Shown here piece by piece: positions 51,298 through 60,816 of a stretch of DNA of 64,000 nucleotides (the stretch's first letter is position 1; each line of letters opens with the position of its first letter). Both the position numbers and the translations under genes were made by a program. The notes below the pieces were generated by a model that had not been told where the DNA came from, made no database searches, and worked only from the letters and a program-made list of their open reading frames with translations. This DNA comes from Vibrio rumoiensis 1S-45 (lineage in GTDB: Bacteria > Pseudomonadota > Gammaproteobacteria > Enterobacterales > Vibrionaceae): NCBI RefSeq assembly GCF_000286955.2, contig NZ_AJYK02000043.1, positions 62,001 to 126,000 of the forward strand, given 5' to 3'.

Positions 51298-52647
51298 ATG
51301 ACGGATATATTTTTCATTGATGACGAACTCGATCTAAGAGTTGCCGTAGAGCAAAGCTTTGAATTAGCCGATTTAAACGCCGAGTTTTTTGCTGACGCTG
51401 AATCGGCATTAATTGCTATGCAAGAAGGCAATATGCCAAAAGTTGTCATCAGTGATATTTGCTTACCAGGTATTTCTGGTGAGGCTATGTTGTCCACTTT
51501 ACAAAAAAAAGATGCCAAATTACCTGTCATATTGATCACAGGACATGGGGATATTTCTATGGCGGTAAAAGCGATGCACGATGGCGCTTACGATTTTATC
51601 GAAAAGCCATTTTCATCCGACCGCCTGATCGAAACCGTAAGACGAGCCATAGATAAACGTCAATTATTACTTGAAAATGAACAGCTAAAAATCGCACTAA
51701 AAGCCAATCAAACCCTTGGCCCTCGGATTATTGGTAACACCGCGAGCATTGAACAATTACGCCAAACCATCAATCAGATAGCCGATACACATGCCGATAT
51801 TCTACTGTATGGGGAAACCGGTACTGGTAAAGAATTAGTCGCCCGTTCATTGCATGAACAAAGCAGTCGACGCGATCAAAATTTTGTGGCTGTGAACTGT
51901 GGTGCGGTCCCGGAGAACTTAATAGAAAGTGAATTATATGGCCATGAAAAAGGGGCATTTACTGGCGCTGAAAGCCGTCGAATAGGTAAGTTTGAATACG
52001 CCGATGGTGGCACTCTTTTCCTTGATGAAATTGAATCCATGCCGATGCAGGCACAAATCCGTTTATTACGAGTGCTACAAGAGCGCCAGATAGAACGCAT
52101 TGGTTCTAACCAATCGATACCGATTAATATTCGTGTGATTGCGGCGACCAAAGCAGATTTAAGGCAAACGTCTGAGCAACAAACCTTTCGCCAAGATCTT
52201 TACTACCGGCTTAACGTCGTCACCTTAGATCTGCCACCGCTACGCCAACGACGTGAAGATATTCCCGCGCTTTTTCATCACTTCTTGTTAGTGGCTGCTG
52301 CTCGTTATGGTAAAGCGGCCACCAGCCTTTCCAATCAAGATTTGCAACGTTTGCTTAGCCATGATTGGCCCGGAAATGTCCGCGAACTGAGAAATGCAGC
52401 AGAACGCTTTGTACTACTGGGCAAGTTAAATGATCTAGATGGAAAATCCCCAGAAGCTTCTCAAGAAACCAACGCCGCTGTTGGGCTTGTGCAACAAGTC
52501 GCTGAATTTGAAAAAATGCTGATTGAGCAAACCCTTTCTGAAGTTGATGGCAGTATAAAATTTGCCATGGAAAAACTGCAACTGCCAAGAAAAACGTTAT
52601 ACGACAAAATGCAGCGCTACCAACTCGATAAAGATAACTATAAGTAA
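51298..52647 (+). CDS. dctD: C4-dicarboxylate response regulator DctD
   Basis: A 449-residue sigma-54 enhancer-binding protein. Receiver domain with Asp53 (VVISDICLPG), AAA+ domain with Walker A YGETGTGKELVA, the GAFTGA loop (GHEKGAFTGAESRR) that contacts sigma-54 and Walker B GGTLFLDEIESM, and a Fis-type C-terminal helix-turn-helix (AMEKLQLPRKTLYDKMQRYQL). It activates the TRAP transporter operon that converges on it; that operon has a sigma-54 promoter. Confidence 0.96.
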   Translation: MTDIFFIDDELDLRVAVEQSFELADLNAEFFADAESALIAMQEGNMPKVVISDICLPGISGEAMLSTLQKKDAKLPVILITGHGDISMAVKAMHDGAYDFIEKPFSSDRLIETVRRAIDKRQLLLENEQLKIALKANQTLGPRIIGNTASIEQLRQTINQIADTHADILLYGETGTGKELVARSLHEQSSRRDQNFVAVNCGAVPENLIESELYGHEKGAFTGAESRRIGKFEYADGGTLFLDEIESMPMQAQIRLLRVLQERQIERIGSNQSIPINIRVIAATKADLRQTSEQQTFRQDLYYRLNVVTLDLPPLRQRREDIPALFHHFLLVAAARYGKAATSLSNQDLQRLLSHDWPGNVRELRNAAERFVLLGKLNDLDGKSPEASQETNAAVGLVQQVAEFEKMLIEQTLSEVDGSIKFAMEKLQLPRKTLYDKMQRYQLDKDNYK

Positions 52648-52672
52648 GAACAATAAGTTAAATAACCGACAT

Positions 52673-52727
52673 AAAAAACGCCCCTAGACCCAAGACCCAA
52701 GTATTAGCTAGGAAGATCTAGGGGCGT
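52673..52727 (-). terminator. Intrinsic terminator after dctM
   Basis: ACGCCCCTAGA (52678-52688) pairs perfectly with TCTAGGGGCGT (52717-52727) over a 28-nt loop; on the minus strand the stem is followed by TTTTTATG. Little T-run exists on the plus strand, so it mainly serves dctM. Confidence 0.75.
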
Positions 52728-52811
52728 GACTGAAAAGCTTAACCTAACAAGTGAATCGTTACTTCTGTTTCCAATCTAGGCCAAAACTTCAATACCAAAT
52801 TTATTATTTGG

Positions 52812-54173
52812 TTATTTAATAATGATCTCCGGACCCATTAACAAGGTTGGGAGCCAAGTTGAGATAGCTGGAACATAGGTAATGATAATTAAGAATAAGA
52901 ACATAACACCAACCCAAGGTAGCGCTGCTTTTACTACATTCAACATCGACATTTTAGCCACACCAGAAGTCACAAATAAATTCAGACCCACCGGAGGCGT
53001 TATCATGCCTATCTCCATATTCACGACCATCATGATACCGAAATGAATCGGATCAATACCTAATGCAATTGCAATCGGAAACACTAAAGGCGCAACAATA
53101 ATTAACAGTCCTGAAGGCTCCATAAACTGACCACCAATCAAGAGCAAGACATTCACCATAATCAAGAAGGTGATAGGCCCAAACCCTGCTGATAGCATCG
53201 ACTCAGTGATCATTTGAGGAATGCGCTCTTCCGTTAATACGTGTTTTAAGATCAATGCACTGGCAATGATAAACATCAGCATAATGGTAAGCTTACCCGC
53301 TTCAAAGAGCGACTTTTTGGTATCTGGATGCACAAAGGCATAGCCAATTTTCACAATCGTTGGCAATGTGCTTTCTTTATCTGCAAACGGTCCCATATCT
53401 TTGTATACAAAGTTTGCAATTAAAAAGGCGTAAATGGCGGCAACGGCAGCGGCTTCTGTTGGCGTGAATATCCCACCATAAATACCGCCCAAAATAATCA
53501 CTACTAACAGCAAACCCCAGCTTGCGCCTTTTGCCGCAGCAAATGCTTCTTTCCAACCAACGAAAGGTTGCGCTGGCAGTTTTTTGATACGAGCGGCGAT
53601 ATAGATCGCGACCATCAACATACCGCCTGCAAGTAAACCTGGGATCACGCCACCTAAGAACATACGACCTACAGAAACATCGGTCGCGGCGGCATACACC
53701 ACCATCACAATAGAAGGCGGAATAAGAATCCCTAACGTTCCCGCATTACAGATCACACCGGCGGCAAATTCTTTCGAATAACCATTTTTCACCATGCCGG
53801 CAATCACAATACTCCCGATAGCCACCACCGTGGCAGGCGACGAACCGGAAAGTGCAGCAAACATCATGCATGCCACAACCGAGGCCATAGCAAGTCCACC
53901 ACGAAACCAACCCACCATGGCAATGGCAAAACGAATGATCCGCTGAGCAACCCCACCGGTTGACATAAAGGTAGAGGCCAGAATAAAGAAGGGGATCGCC
54001 AGTAACGTATAATGCCCAGAAAATGAGTTAAATAACGTTTGAGCCACCGAAGCAAGCGAAGTATCTGAATGAATCAATAAGAACAAGACACTGGATAAAC
54101 CAAGCGAAATTGCAATAGGTACACCAAACACCATGAAGCCTATCACCATGACAAACAATAAAATAATATCCAT
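52812..54173 (-). CDS. dctM: TRAP C4-dicarboxylate transporter, large membrane subunit
   Basis: A 453-residue protein of 12 helices. The N-terminal FMVFGVPIAISLGLSS, FFILASTFMSTGGVAQRII, LSGSSPATVVAIGSIV, NAGTLGILIPPSIVMVVYA and MITPPVGLNLFV are DctM signatures. It couples Na+ flow to uptake of the acid delivered by DctP. It starts 3 bp after the dctQ stop. Confidence 0.96.
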   Translation of the reverse strand: MDIILLFVMVIGFMVFGVPIAISLGLSSVLFLLIHSDTSLASVAQTLFNSFSGHYTLLAIPFFILASTFMSTGGVAQRIIRFAIAMVGWFRGGLAMASVVACMMFAALSGSSPATVVAIGSIVIAGMVKNGYSKEFAAGVICNAGTLGILIPPSIVMVVYAAATDVSVGRMFLGGVIPGLLAGGMLMVAIYIAARIKKLPAQPFVGWKEAFAAAKGASWGLLLVVIILGGIYGGIFTPTEAAAVAAIYAFLIANFVYKDMGPFADKESTLPTIVKIGYAFVHPDTKKSLFEAGKLTIMLMFIIASALILKHVLTEERIPQMITESMLSAGFGPITFLIMVNVLLLIGGQFMEPSGLLIIVAPLVFPIAIALGIDPIHFGIMMVVNMEIGMITPPVGLNLFVTSGVAKMSMLNVVKAALPWVGVMFLFLIIITYVPAISTWLPTLLMGPEIIIK

Positions 54174-54176
54174 GAC

Positions 54177-54800
54177 TTAGTCTTCCTTGTTCTGTTCTTT
54201 TAGCGTATCAAGATCATCTTCCGCTTCATGGCTTGCAATCATGCGGTCTCTTTGACCTGTCATCACGTAATAGGCCACTTGAAAAAATCGAAAAGTCAAC
54301 AACGCCATACCAATTGGCAACGCCATATAAGGAATAAAACGTGGCATTTTTTCATAACGCTCACCTTCATTTAGCCAAGTAGACAGAAACTGGAGAAACT
54401 CCGGCATGGGAATATCATCGGTTTCATACCAAGCGCGTTCTGTCACAAACGGATACCAGTAATTCCAAGATCCGATCAGCAATAAAATAGAAAATGCTAA
54501 ACAAGCACTCACAGCAATTAAGGCAAAAATTTTACGCCAGTTAGCGGGCAAAAGATTAACCACCACATCAACCCCAATGTGGAATTGTTTTTTCACACCG
54601 TAAGATGCGCCAACCAAGATCAACCAAGCAAATAAAAATACTGTGGCTTCAAGCCCCCATAGAATGTTGTCATTTAACACATAACGAAATACAACGTTGG
54701 CAAACGTAATCAGTGTCATTAAACCCAAAAATAAAGCGATCAAAGATTCTTCAATCGAGTCTGTTATTCGCCCTAATTTATCCATCAAAGAATGAGACAT
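54177..54800 (-). CDS. dctQ: TRAP C4-dicarboxylate transporter, small membrane subunit
   Basis: A 207-residue four-helix subunit. NVVFRYVLNDNILWGLEATVFLFAWLILVGASYGV and HIGVDVVVNLL are the classical DctQ motifs. The loop between helices 3 and 4 is longer than in many homologues (about 110-150). The tail is acidic (ASHEAEDDLDTLKEQNKED). It is 3 bp from dctM and 86 bp from dctP. Confidence 0.94.
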   Translation of the reverse strand: MSHSLMDKLGRITDSIEESLIALFLGLMTLITFANVVFRYVLNDNILWGLEATVFLFAWLILVGASYGVKKQFHIGVDVVVNLLPANWRKIFALIAVSACLAFSILLLIGSWNYWYPFVTERAWYETDDIPMPEFLQFLSTWLNEGERYEKMPRFIPYMALPIGMALLTFRFFQVAYYVMTGQRDRMIASHEAEDDLDTLKEQNKED

Positions 54801-54886
54801 ATTCCCTCTCTGTCATCATCAATTTGGACATGGCTTTTTATTTCTCTTTCTATTCCCAAGCCATGCCCAATCATTAAAACAACTCG

Positions 54887-55894
54887 TTATTTATTTGAAG
54901 CCAAAGCAGCATCGATCAGATCAGAACCAATATCTTTCTCGAACTTTTTCCACACCGGTTTCAACGCCGTTACCCATTCTTGGCGTTGTTCTGGCGTAAG
55001 CGTACGCACCACACCACCCGCTTCTAGAATGTTGTTCTTACTTTCATTATCAACTCGTGTTGACTCGGTATTACGAGCGACCGTCACTTCATGCAGAATT
55101 TGACCTAGTTGGCTGCGAATATCATCGGGCAGCTCCGTCCACCAAGTATTTGAAGTCACAACTAAGTAATCCAAAATACCGTGATTGGTTTCGGTTGAAC
55201 CATCTTGCACTTCAAAGAATTTCTGGCCATAAATGTTCGACCAGGTGTTTTCTTGTCCATCAATAACCTTGGTTTGTAAGCCGCCATACACCTCTTTAAA
55301 CGACATTTTTTGCGGGTTCGCGCCAAGTTGCTCAAATTGTGCCACCAAGACATCTGAAGGCTGAACACGGAACTTCAAGCCTTTTGCATCCTCAGGGGAA
55401 ATAAGTGGTTTATTTGCCGACATTTGTTTCATGCCGTTATGCCAAAACTCAAGGCCTTTTAAACCTCGGCGAGTCATCGCATTTTTCAATACATCGCCTG
55501 ACTCTGAGTTTTGGAAACGGTCAACCGCTTCTACGTCATCAAACAAAAATGGCAAATCGAAAATACGGAATTTTTTAGTGAATTTTTCAAACTTGGATAA
55601 AGAAGGGGCAGCTAACTGAACATCACCATTTAATAACGCTTCAAGGGCTTTATCATCATCATAAAGTGTTGAGTTTGGAAAAACCTGCATACAAGCTTTA
55701 CCATTCATTTCCTTGTTCACACGTTCTTCTAATAAAGAAGCGGCAATGCCTTTAGGGTGTTTGTCTGCATTGGTTACATGGCTAAATTTAATCACCATTT
55801 CACCTGGGTCACAGGCATCAGCGGCGCTTGTATTAAAACTAGCCAGTACGGAAGCTGCGGTTAGGGTGACAGCGATAAGAGATTTTTTAGACAT
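54887..55894 (-). CDS. dctP: TRAP C4-dicarboxylate binding protein
   Basis: A 335-residue periplasmic receptor with signal peptide MSKKSLIAVTLTAASVLASFNTSA (I break it at 20 residues for the core: MSKKSLIAVTLTAASVLASF). Lobe motifs FSHVTNADKHPKGIAASLLEE and KGLKFRVQPSDVLVAQF, with the conserved Arg that holds the carboxylate, and SFKEVYGGLQTKVIDGQENT are typical. The start at ATG 55894 has AAGGAG 7 nt upstream; the frame extends 35 codons upstream through the promoter and should not be used. Confidence 0.95.
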   Translation of the reverse strand: MSKKSLIAVTLTAASVLASFNTSAADACDPGEMVIKFSHVTNADKHPKGIAASLLEERVNKEMNGKACMQVFPNSTLYDDDKALEALLNGDVQLAAPSLSKFEKFTKKFRIFDLPFLFDDVEAVDRFQNSESGDVLKNAMTRRGLKGLEFWHNGMKQMSANKPLISPEDAKGLKFRVQPSDVLVAQFEQLGANPQKMSFKEVYGGLQTKVIDGQENTWSNIYGQKFFEVQDGSTETNHGILDYLVVTSNTWWTELPDDIRSQLGQILHEVTVARNTESTRVDNESKNNILEAGGVVRTLTPEQRQEWVTALKPVWKKFEKDIGSDLIDAALASNK

Positions 55895-55948
55895 TTTGTT
55901 CTCCTTGATTATGATCATCGACTCTTTTCTAAAGCCGTACCCCATAAG

Positions 55949-55964
55949 AGCAAATGCCATACCA
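55949..55964 (-). promoter_or_regulatory. Sigma-54 promoter of dctPQM
   Basis: On the minus strand TGGTATG-GCAT-TTGCT matches the -24/-12 consensus TGGCACG-N4-TTGCW, with the invariant GG and GC exactly 10 bases apart. The -12 is about 56 bases before the dctP start. The adjacent DctD supplies the required activator; its binding sites should lie upstream (55970-56040). Confidence 0.8.
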
Positions 55965-56043
55965 ACTTGAATAATCATAAATATTTCATTAACAATCAAT
56001 TCATTACATTCAACTCATCATTCACCACTCAAATGACCGGCAT

Positions 56044-56097
56044 AAAAAATGGCGGATTTTGACCTGCGCCTAAACGCTAAATGGGTCAAAATCCGCC
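56044..56097 (-). terminator. Terminator after the sugar ABC operon
   Basis: A 14-bp perfect inverted repeat (56051-56064 with 56084-56097; GGCGGATTTTGACC) with a 19-nt loop. The minus strand runs into ATTTTTTATG. It isolates the ABC operon from dctP. Confidence 0.8.
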
Positions 56098-56126
56098 AAT
56101 TTTATACAAAGAAAATGCAGCCCGAG

Positions 56127-57233
56127 TTAGATTCTCATCTCGGTATTCACATCAAAGAAAATCGCACTCGAAAGATCGAAATACAACGGAACGGTCTCTC
56201 CGGCTTTTGCATCAAATTCTGCCGATAAACGACAAGCAACATGCTCTTGATTAATCTCAACAATCGCAATGGTATCTGGCCCTGTTGGCTCCAATACATC
56301 AATTTGCATTGGCACCTCGGTGAAGGTTCGATTTTCATCGCTTGGTTGTTCAGTAATAAACTCTGGTCTTAAACCAATGATCACAGTTTCTCCATCAAAC
56401 TTGCGTAAGCGATCAGGCAAATTGATCTTGTGTGATTGACCATCTGCCGTCCAAATCTCACCTTGAGGTTTATCATCGGTACCGAGATCGACTCTAGCTT
56501 TAATGAAGTTCATTGACGGTGAGCCCATAAAGCCTGCCACAAACATATTATTTGGTTGGTTGTAGATTTCTTTTGGCGTACCGAGCTGTTGCAGCTCGCC
56601 ATCTTTCATCACTGCAATACGATCGGCGAGAGTCATTGCTTCTATTTGATCGTGGGTGACATACACAATAGTGGTATTTAACTTTTGATGTAAACGCTTA
56701 ATTTGCGTACGCATTTCTACTCGCAATTTCGCATCAAGATTCGATAACGGCTCATCAAACAAATACAATTTAGGTTGACGTGCCAATGCTCGCCCCATCG
56801 CAACCCGTTGGCGTTGACCACCAGACAGTTGCGCAGGCTTTCGATCTAAAAGGTGATCAATTTGCAGCATTTCTGCCACTCGATTCACTTCTGCATCAAT
56901 TTTAACTTGTGGCAGTTTGCGGATTTTCAAACCAAATGCGATATTGCCTCGCACCGTCATATTGGGATACAGAGCATAGGATTGAAACACCATTGCAATA
57001 TCACGATCTTTCGGTTCAACGTTAGAAACATCTACTCCATCAATCACAATTTCACCGGAGCTGATCGATTCAAGCCCTGCAATCGTGTTCATCAGGGTGG
57101 ATTTTCCACAACCGGACGGGCCAACTAAAATCAAAAATTCACCCGATTCAATCTGAATATTGATGCCTTTTAATGTCTCGTTTTCTGCCCCACGATAAGT
57201 TTTACGAATTTGGTTTAGTTCTAAAGCAGCCAT
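56127..57233 (-). CDS. gtsD: Sugar ABC importer ATPase (MalK/UgpC family)
   Basis: A 368-residue ATPase. Walker A GPSGCGKSTLMNTIAG, Q-loop FQSYALYPNMTV, signature LSGGQRQRVAMGRALARQP, Walker B LYLFDEPLSNLD and switch THDQIEAM, then the C-terminal OB/TOBE regulatory domain (about 240-368). MalK-like ATPases may also serve other importers. It closes the operon; gtsC is 55 bp upstream. Confidence 0.9.
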   Translation of the reverse strand: MAALELNQIRKTYRGAENETLKGINIQIESGEFLILVGPSGCGKSTLMNTIAGLESISSGEIVIDGVDVSNVEPKDRDIAMVFQSYALYPNMTVRGNIAFGLKIRKLPQVKIDAEVNRVAEMLQIDHLLDRKPAQLSGGQRQRVAMGRALARQPKLYLFDEPLSNLDAKLRVEMRTQIKRLHQKLNTTIVYVTHDQIEAMTLADRIAVMKDGELQQLGTPKEIYNQPNNMFVAGFMGSPSMNFIKARVDLGTDDKPQGEIWTADGQSHKINLPDRLRKFDGETVIIGLRPEFITEQPSDENRTFTEVPMQIDVLEPTGPDTIAIVEINQEHVACRLSAEFDAKAGETVPLYFDLSSAIFFDVNTEMRI

Positions 57234-57288
57234 TATTATTTTTCCTTTTAAGCCAATTTTGGGTTACTCAGTAATGTATAAATCAGCG

Positions 57289-58203
57289 TTAGCCTTTGAC
57301 GGATCCCGCGGTTAACCCACGAACAAAATATTTCCCTGCCACGATATAAACCAACAGGGTTGGCAACGCTGCAATAATGGCGGCAGCCATATCCACGTTA
57401 TATTCTTTAACTCCCGTACTGGTGTTCACAAGATTATTTAGTGCCACTGTGATGGGTTGCGTCTCCGATCCGGAATACACCACACCAAATAAGAAATCAT
57501 TCCAAATAGAAGTAAATTGCCAAATGACTGTCACCATAATAATTGGCGTTGATATTGGCAGCATGATCTTAAAGAAGATGGTAAAGAACCCTGCTCCATC
57601 TAATTTAGCGGCTTTAACCAATTCATCTGGCACGCCAACATAAAAGTTACGGAAGAATAATGTTGTGAAGGCCAAGCCATAGATAACATGCACAATCACT
57701 AACCCTGTGGTGGTGTTGGCTAAACCAAAGTAACCTAAGGTCGCAGCCATCGGTAATAACACCACTTGGAAAGGGATAAAGCAGCCAAACAGCAGCAAGC
57801 TAAACAGCATATTAGAGCCTCTAAACTGCCACTTACTGATCACATAACCATTAAACGCGCCCATTAAAGTCGAGATCGCGACCGCAGGGATCACCATTTG
57901 AAATGAGTTCCAGAAGTAACTTTTTATCCCTTCACATTTCACGCCAGTACAGGATTCTGACCACGCTTTTTGCCATGCATCTAACACCCACTCGGTTGGT
58001 AGCGACATTAAATTACCGGTACGGATATCGCCCAAGCTTTTAAATGAGGTGATCACCATGACGAACAATGGCATGAGGTAAAGCACACAGAAAAAGAGCA
58101 GCAACGTGTAAATTGCAATGCGCCCAATTCGCTTGGAGTTAAAGTAAGGTTGTTGGTGAGTCGGCGCTTTATTCGCTGACTTATTTTTAGTCGCGGAAAT
58201 CAT
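57289..58203 (-). CDS. gtsC: Sugar ABC importer permease (MalG type)
   Basis: A 304-residue six-helix permease. The EAA-loop is KLDGAGFFTIFFKIMLPI (Gly in the EAAxxxG position). VIYGLAFTTLFFRNFYVGVPDEL and the C-terminal KYFVRGLTAGSVKG are family-typical. Its ATG overlaps the gtsB stop by 4 bp (58200-58203), so the two are translationally coupled and likely a heterodimer. Confidence 0.92.
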   Translation of the reverse strand: MISATKNKSANKAPTHQQPYFNSKRIGRIAIYTLLLFFCVLYLMPLFVMVITSFKSLGDIRTGNLMSLPTEWVLDAWQKAWSESCTGVKCEGIKSYFWNSFQMVIPAVAISTLMGAFNGYVISKWQFRGSNMLFSLLLFGCFIPFQVVLLPMAATLGYFGLANTTTGLVIVHVIYGLAFTTLFFRNFYVGVPDELVKAAKLDGAGFFTIFFKIMLPISTPIIMVTVIWQFTSIWNDFLFGVVYSGSETQPITVALNNLVNTSTGVKEYNVDMAAAIIAALPTLLVYIVAGKYFVRGLTAGSVKG

Positions 58204-59159
58204 GATTTCTTCTCTCTTAATTCTGAGTACAAATACGGCACTAAAATTGCCAGAATCCCCGCAAGCATCATCATGGCACTAGCTGAACCTAACGCCGTTT
58301 GCCCACGAGTAAAGGAGTACGCATACATAAACAAAGCAGGTAAATCAGAAGAATACCCCGGCCCACCCGCGGTTAACGCGGTCACTAAATCAAAGCTCTT
58401 AATTGCAATATGAGACGTGATAATCACGGCACTAAAGAACACCGGACGCAGGCAAGGCAATACAATGCTCCAATAAATACGTGGCAGACTCGCCCCATCG
58501 ATTTGAGCCGCTTTGATAATGGAAGAGTCTATCCCGCGTAAACCCGCCAAGAACATCGCCATCACAAAGCCAGATGATTGCCAAACCGCTGCGATCACTA
58601 AGGTGTAAACCACCATGTCAGAATCGACAATCCAATCGAATTTAAAATCCGTAAACCCCCAATCTCGCACCATTTTTTCAATGCCAAGGCCTGGGTTTAA
58701 AATCCATTTCCATGCGGTACCGGTCACGATAAACGACAGCGCCATTGGGTATAAATAAATACTACGAATCACACCTTCGTTACGGATATTTTGATCTAAA
58801 AATATAGCTAAGCCGACACCCAGCACAATAACAATGGCAAGAAACAGTAAGCCGAAAATACCAAGATTGGTAATGGAAGTGATCCAGCGGTCATTTTCCA
58901 TCAGCTTGGCATATTGGCCAAAACCTGTGAAATTAAAACTTGGTAAAAACCTCGAATTGGTCAGAGACAAAGCCCCTGTCCAAAAAATATACCCATAAAT
59001 GCACACCACAGTGATCACCATGGTCGGGGCTAATACAATTTTAGGCAGTAAATACTGCAATCTATCCATCAGCTTTGGCTTAGGAGCAGTGCGTCTTGCG
59101 GGCATTCCTTGTCTAGGATTACCCGTATTTTGTTTAGTGGAATCGAAAGCGTTGTCCAT
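58200..59159 (-). CDS. gtsB: Sugar ABC importer permease (MalF/UgpA type)
   Basis: A 319-residue protein with an N-terminal basic soluble stretch (about 1-38) and six helices. The EAA-loop reads AAQIDGASLPRIYWSIVLP. DLVTALTAGGPGYSSDLPALFMY is typical of the MalF/UgpA group. Its gene is separated from gtsA by 180 bp with two hairpins, suggesting lower expression than the binding protein. Confidence 0.92.
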   Translation of the reverse strand: MDNAFDSTKQNTGNPRQGMPARRTAPKPKLMDRLQYLLPKIVLAPTMVITVVCIYGYIFWTGALSLTNSRFLPSFNFTGFGQYAKLMENDRWITSITNLGIFGLLFLAIVIVLGVGLAIFLDQNIRNEGVIRSIYLYPMALSFIVTGTAWKWILNPGLGIEKMVRDWGFTDFKFDWIVDSDMVVYTLVIAAVWQSSGFVMAMFLAGLRGIDSSIIKAAQIDGASLPRIYWSIVLPCLRPVFFSAVIITSHIAIKSFDLVTALTAGGPGYSSDLPALFMYAYSFTRGQTALGSASAMMMLAGILAILVPYLYSELREKKS

Positions 59160-59236
59160 AACCGATCCTTTAATAACATCGATTACTCAGCAGATTATGC
59201 AAAAGGAGCGTTTAAATCATGTGAGCAAAGGGAAGA

Positions 59237-59270
59237 AAGGCTGCGCGTAAATACTTCTATACGCAGCCTT
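59237..59270 (-). terminator. Intercistronic hairpin between gtsA and gtsB
   Basis: AAGGCTGCG (59237-59245) pairs with CGCAGCCTT (59262-59270). A second small stem (AGGAGT/ACTCCT) lies just after the gtsA stop, near 59290. Together they probably limit read-through into the permease genes. Confidence 0.65.
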
Positions 59271-59339
59271 ACCGTTTCATTCTTCAATTAAGGAGTTTAA
59301 TAAAGACTCCTCAATAAAAAGAATACTTAAAGAAAGGGA

Positions 59340-60605
59340 TTACTCAGCCGCTTTTACTGCTTTCGCTAATTGTTGCGCGGCTTGTTTAGGATCGGCATCG
59401 GCATCATTAAAGAAGTTAGTAATCACATCGTACATCGCGCCCTGAACATAACTTGTCGTCGACATACCGTGCGCCATACTTGGCACTAAACCACCGGTTT
59501 TCGAGGTTGCTTTAAAGCTTGCCATTGCATCTAATGCACACTGATCAAACTTAGACATGTCCATGTCTAAACGAACAGGGATCGAGCCTTTGTTAAGGTT
59601 AAAGACTTCTTGGAAATCTTTTGAAAGGATAGTTTTGGCAAGATCCTGCTGGGCTTTTTGATTATCTTTGTCTTTAATTTTAAAGAAAGCAAAGCTATCA
59701 ATATTAAACGTGAATGCATCATCGGTTCCCGGTGTCGGTGCACAAACGTAATCAGTACCCGGTTGTTTGTTAGCCGCGCTAAACTCACCTTTCGCCCAAT
59801 CGCCCATCACTTGCATGGCAGCCGTACCGTTAATCACCATAGAAGTAGCAACGTTCCAATCACGGCCTGGCGAATTACTGTCAATATAGCCATGTACTTT
59901 CTTGAAGATTGTGAACGCTTCCACCATTTTATCACCAGACAATGTCGCCTGATCTAAATCAACAAACGCTTTGTTGTAATCCGCGTTACCTAGTGTTTCT
60001 AAAGCAATCGCTTCAAATAAAGTTGCGTCTTGCCAAGGCTGACCACCATGTGCGAGTGGGATCACTCCTGCCGCTTTTAATTTATCACCTGCGGTAAAAA
60101 ACTCATCCCATGACGTTGGAACTTTAACACCCGCTTTATCTAGTACTACTTTGTTAGCCCAAAGCCAGTTTACGCGGTGTACGTTTACCGGAACAGAAAC
60201 ATAATGGCCTTGGTATTTACTGGTATCGGCAACAACTTGAGGCAAGATCCCATCCCAATTGCCTGCTTTCGCAACCTCATCTAAATTGGTAAGGAAACCA
60301 AGATCTGCCCATTCTTGAATATTATGGCCCTTAATTTGCGCAGCTGCAGGTGGGTTCCCAGATACAGCGCGCGTTTTCAACACTGTCATCGCACTTTCAC
60401 CGCCGCCACCAGCAACCGCAAAATCTTTCCAAGTGTGGCCTTCTTTTTCCATCATTTCTTTTAATACAGCAACCGATTTGGCTTCACCGCCAGATGTCCA
60501 CCAATGCAATACTTCTACTTCACCGGCATTGGCAAATTGTGTGGCAGAGAATAAACCTGCAGAAAGTAAGCTAACCGTTAAAAGACTTTTCTTGATTGTT
60601 TTCAT
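59340..60605 (-). CDS. gtsA: Sugar-binding protein of a GtsA-like ABC importer
   Basis: A 421-residue periplasmic protein with a cleavable signal ([17 protein letters not shown] through FANA). [61 protein letters not shown] and [12 protein letters not shown] resemble Pseudomonas glucose-binding GtsA rather than MalE. Two cysteines (in [11 protein letters not shown] and FDQCALDAM) could form a disulfide. Glucose or mannose is the likely ligand, by inference. Promoter-like and regulator-box elements lie 140-210 bp upstream. Confidence 0.88.
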   Translation of the reverse strand: MKTIKKSLLTVSLLSAGLFSATQFANAGEVEVLHWWTSGGEAKSVAVLKEMMEKEGHTWKDFAVAGGGGESAMTVLKTRAVSGNPPAAAQIKGHNIQEWADLGFLTNLDEVAKAGNWDGILPQVVADTSKYQGHYVSVPVNVHRVNWLWANKVVLDKAGVKVPTSWDEFFTAGDKLKAAGVIPLAHGGQPWQDATLFEAIALETLGNADYNKAFVDLDQATLSGDKMVEAFTIFKKVHGYIDSNSPGRDWNVATSMVINGTAAMQVMGDWAKGEFSAANKQPGTDYVCAPTPGTDDAFTFNIDSFAFFKIKDKDNQKAQQDLAKTILSKDFQEVFNLNKGSIPVRLDMDMSKFDQCALDAMASFKATSKTGGLVPSMAHGMSTTSYVQGAMYDVITNFFNDADADPKQAAQQLAKAVKAAE

Positions 60606-60746
60606 TGTTATCGTCCATGTTTTAGTTATTGGGTTTAAGATATTGGATTTAAAAGTTGCGTTTAATTCATGTTGAACGCTTTGCTATCTGATGTTCAGTT
60701 TTCTAGAAATAGCTGACAGCTCGCTTTCTCTAGCAATATCCCAATA

Positions 60747-60752
60747 ACTATA
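60747..60752 (-). promoter_or_regulatory. Candidate -10 element for gtsA
   Basis: TATAGT on the minus strand lies about 141 bp before gtsA. The matching -35 is poor, as expected for an activated promoter, and the 11-bp direct repeats end 9 bases further upstream. Confidence 0.4.
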
Positions 60753-60783
60753 AGTAAAGATCCAAAAATAGAACGCCACAAAA

Positions 60784-60812
60784 GGTAACACCAGTGTAAC
60801 AGTATTGTTACA
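60784..60812. promoter_or_regulatory. Three 11-bp-phased repeats, candidate OmpR-family operator
   Basis: GGTAACA (60784-60790), TGTAACA (60795-60801) and TGTTACA (60806-60812) are separated by exactly 4 bases each, an 11-bp period, the geometry recognised by PhoB/OmpR-type dimers. The last two are also inverted copies of each other. They lie between the kinase stop codon and the gtsA promoter candidate. Confidence 0.55.
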
Positions 60813-60816
60813 TTGG

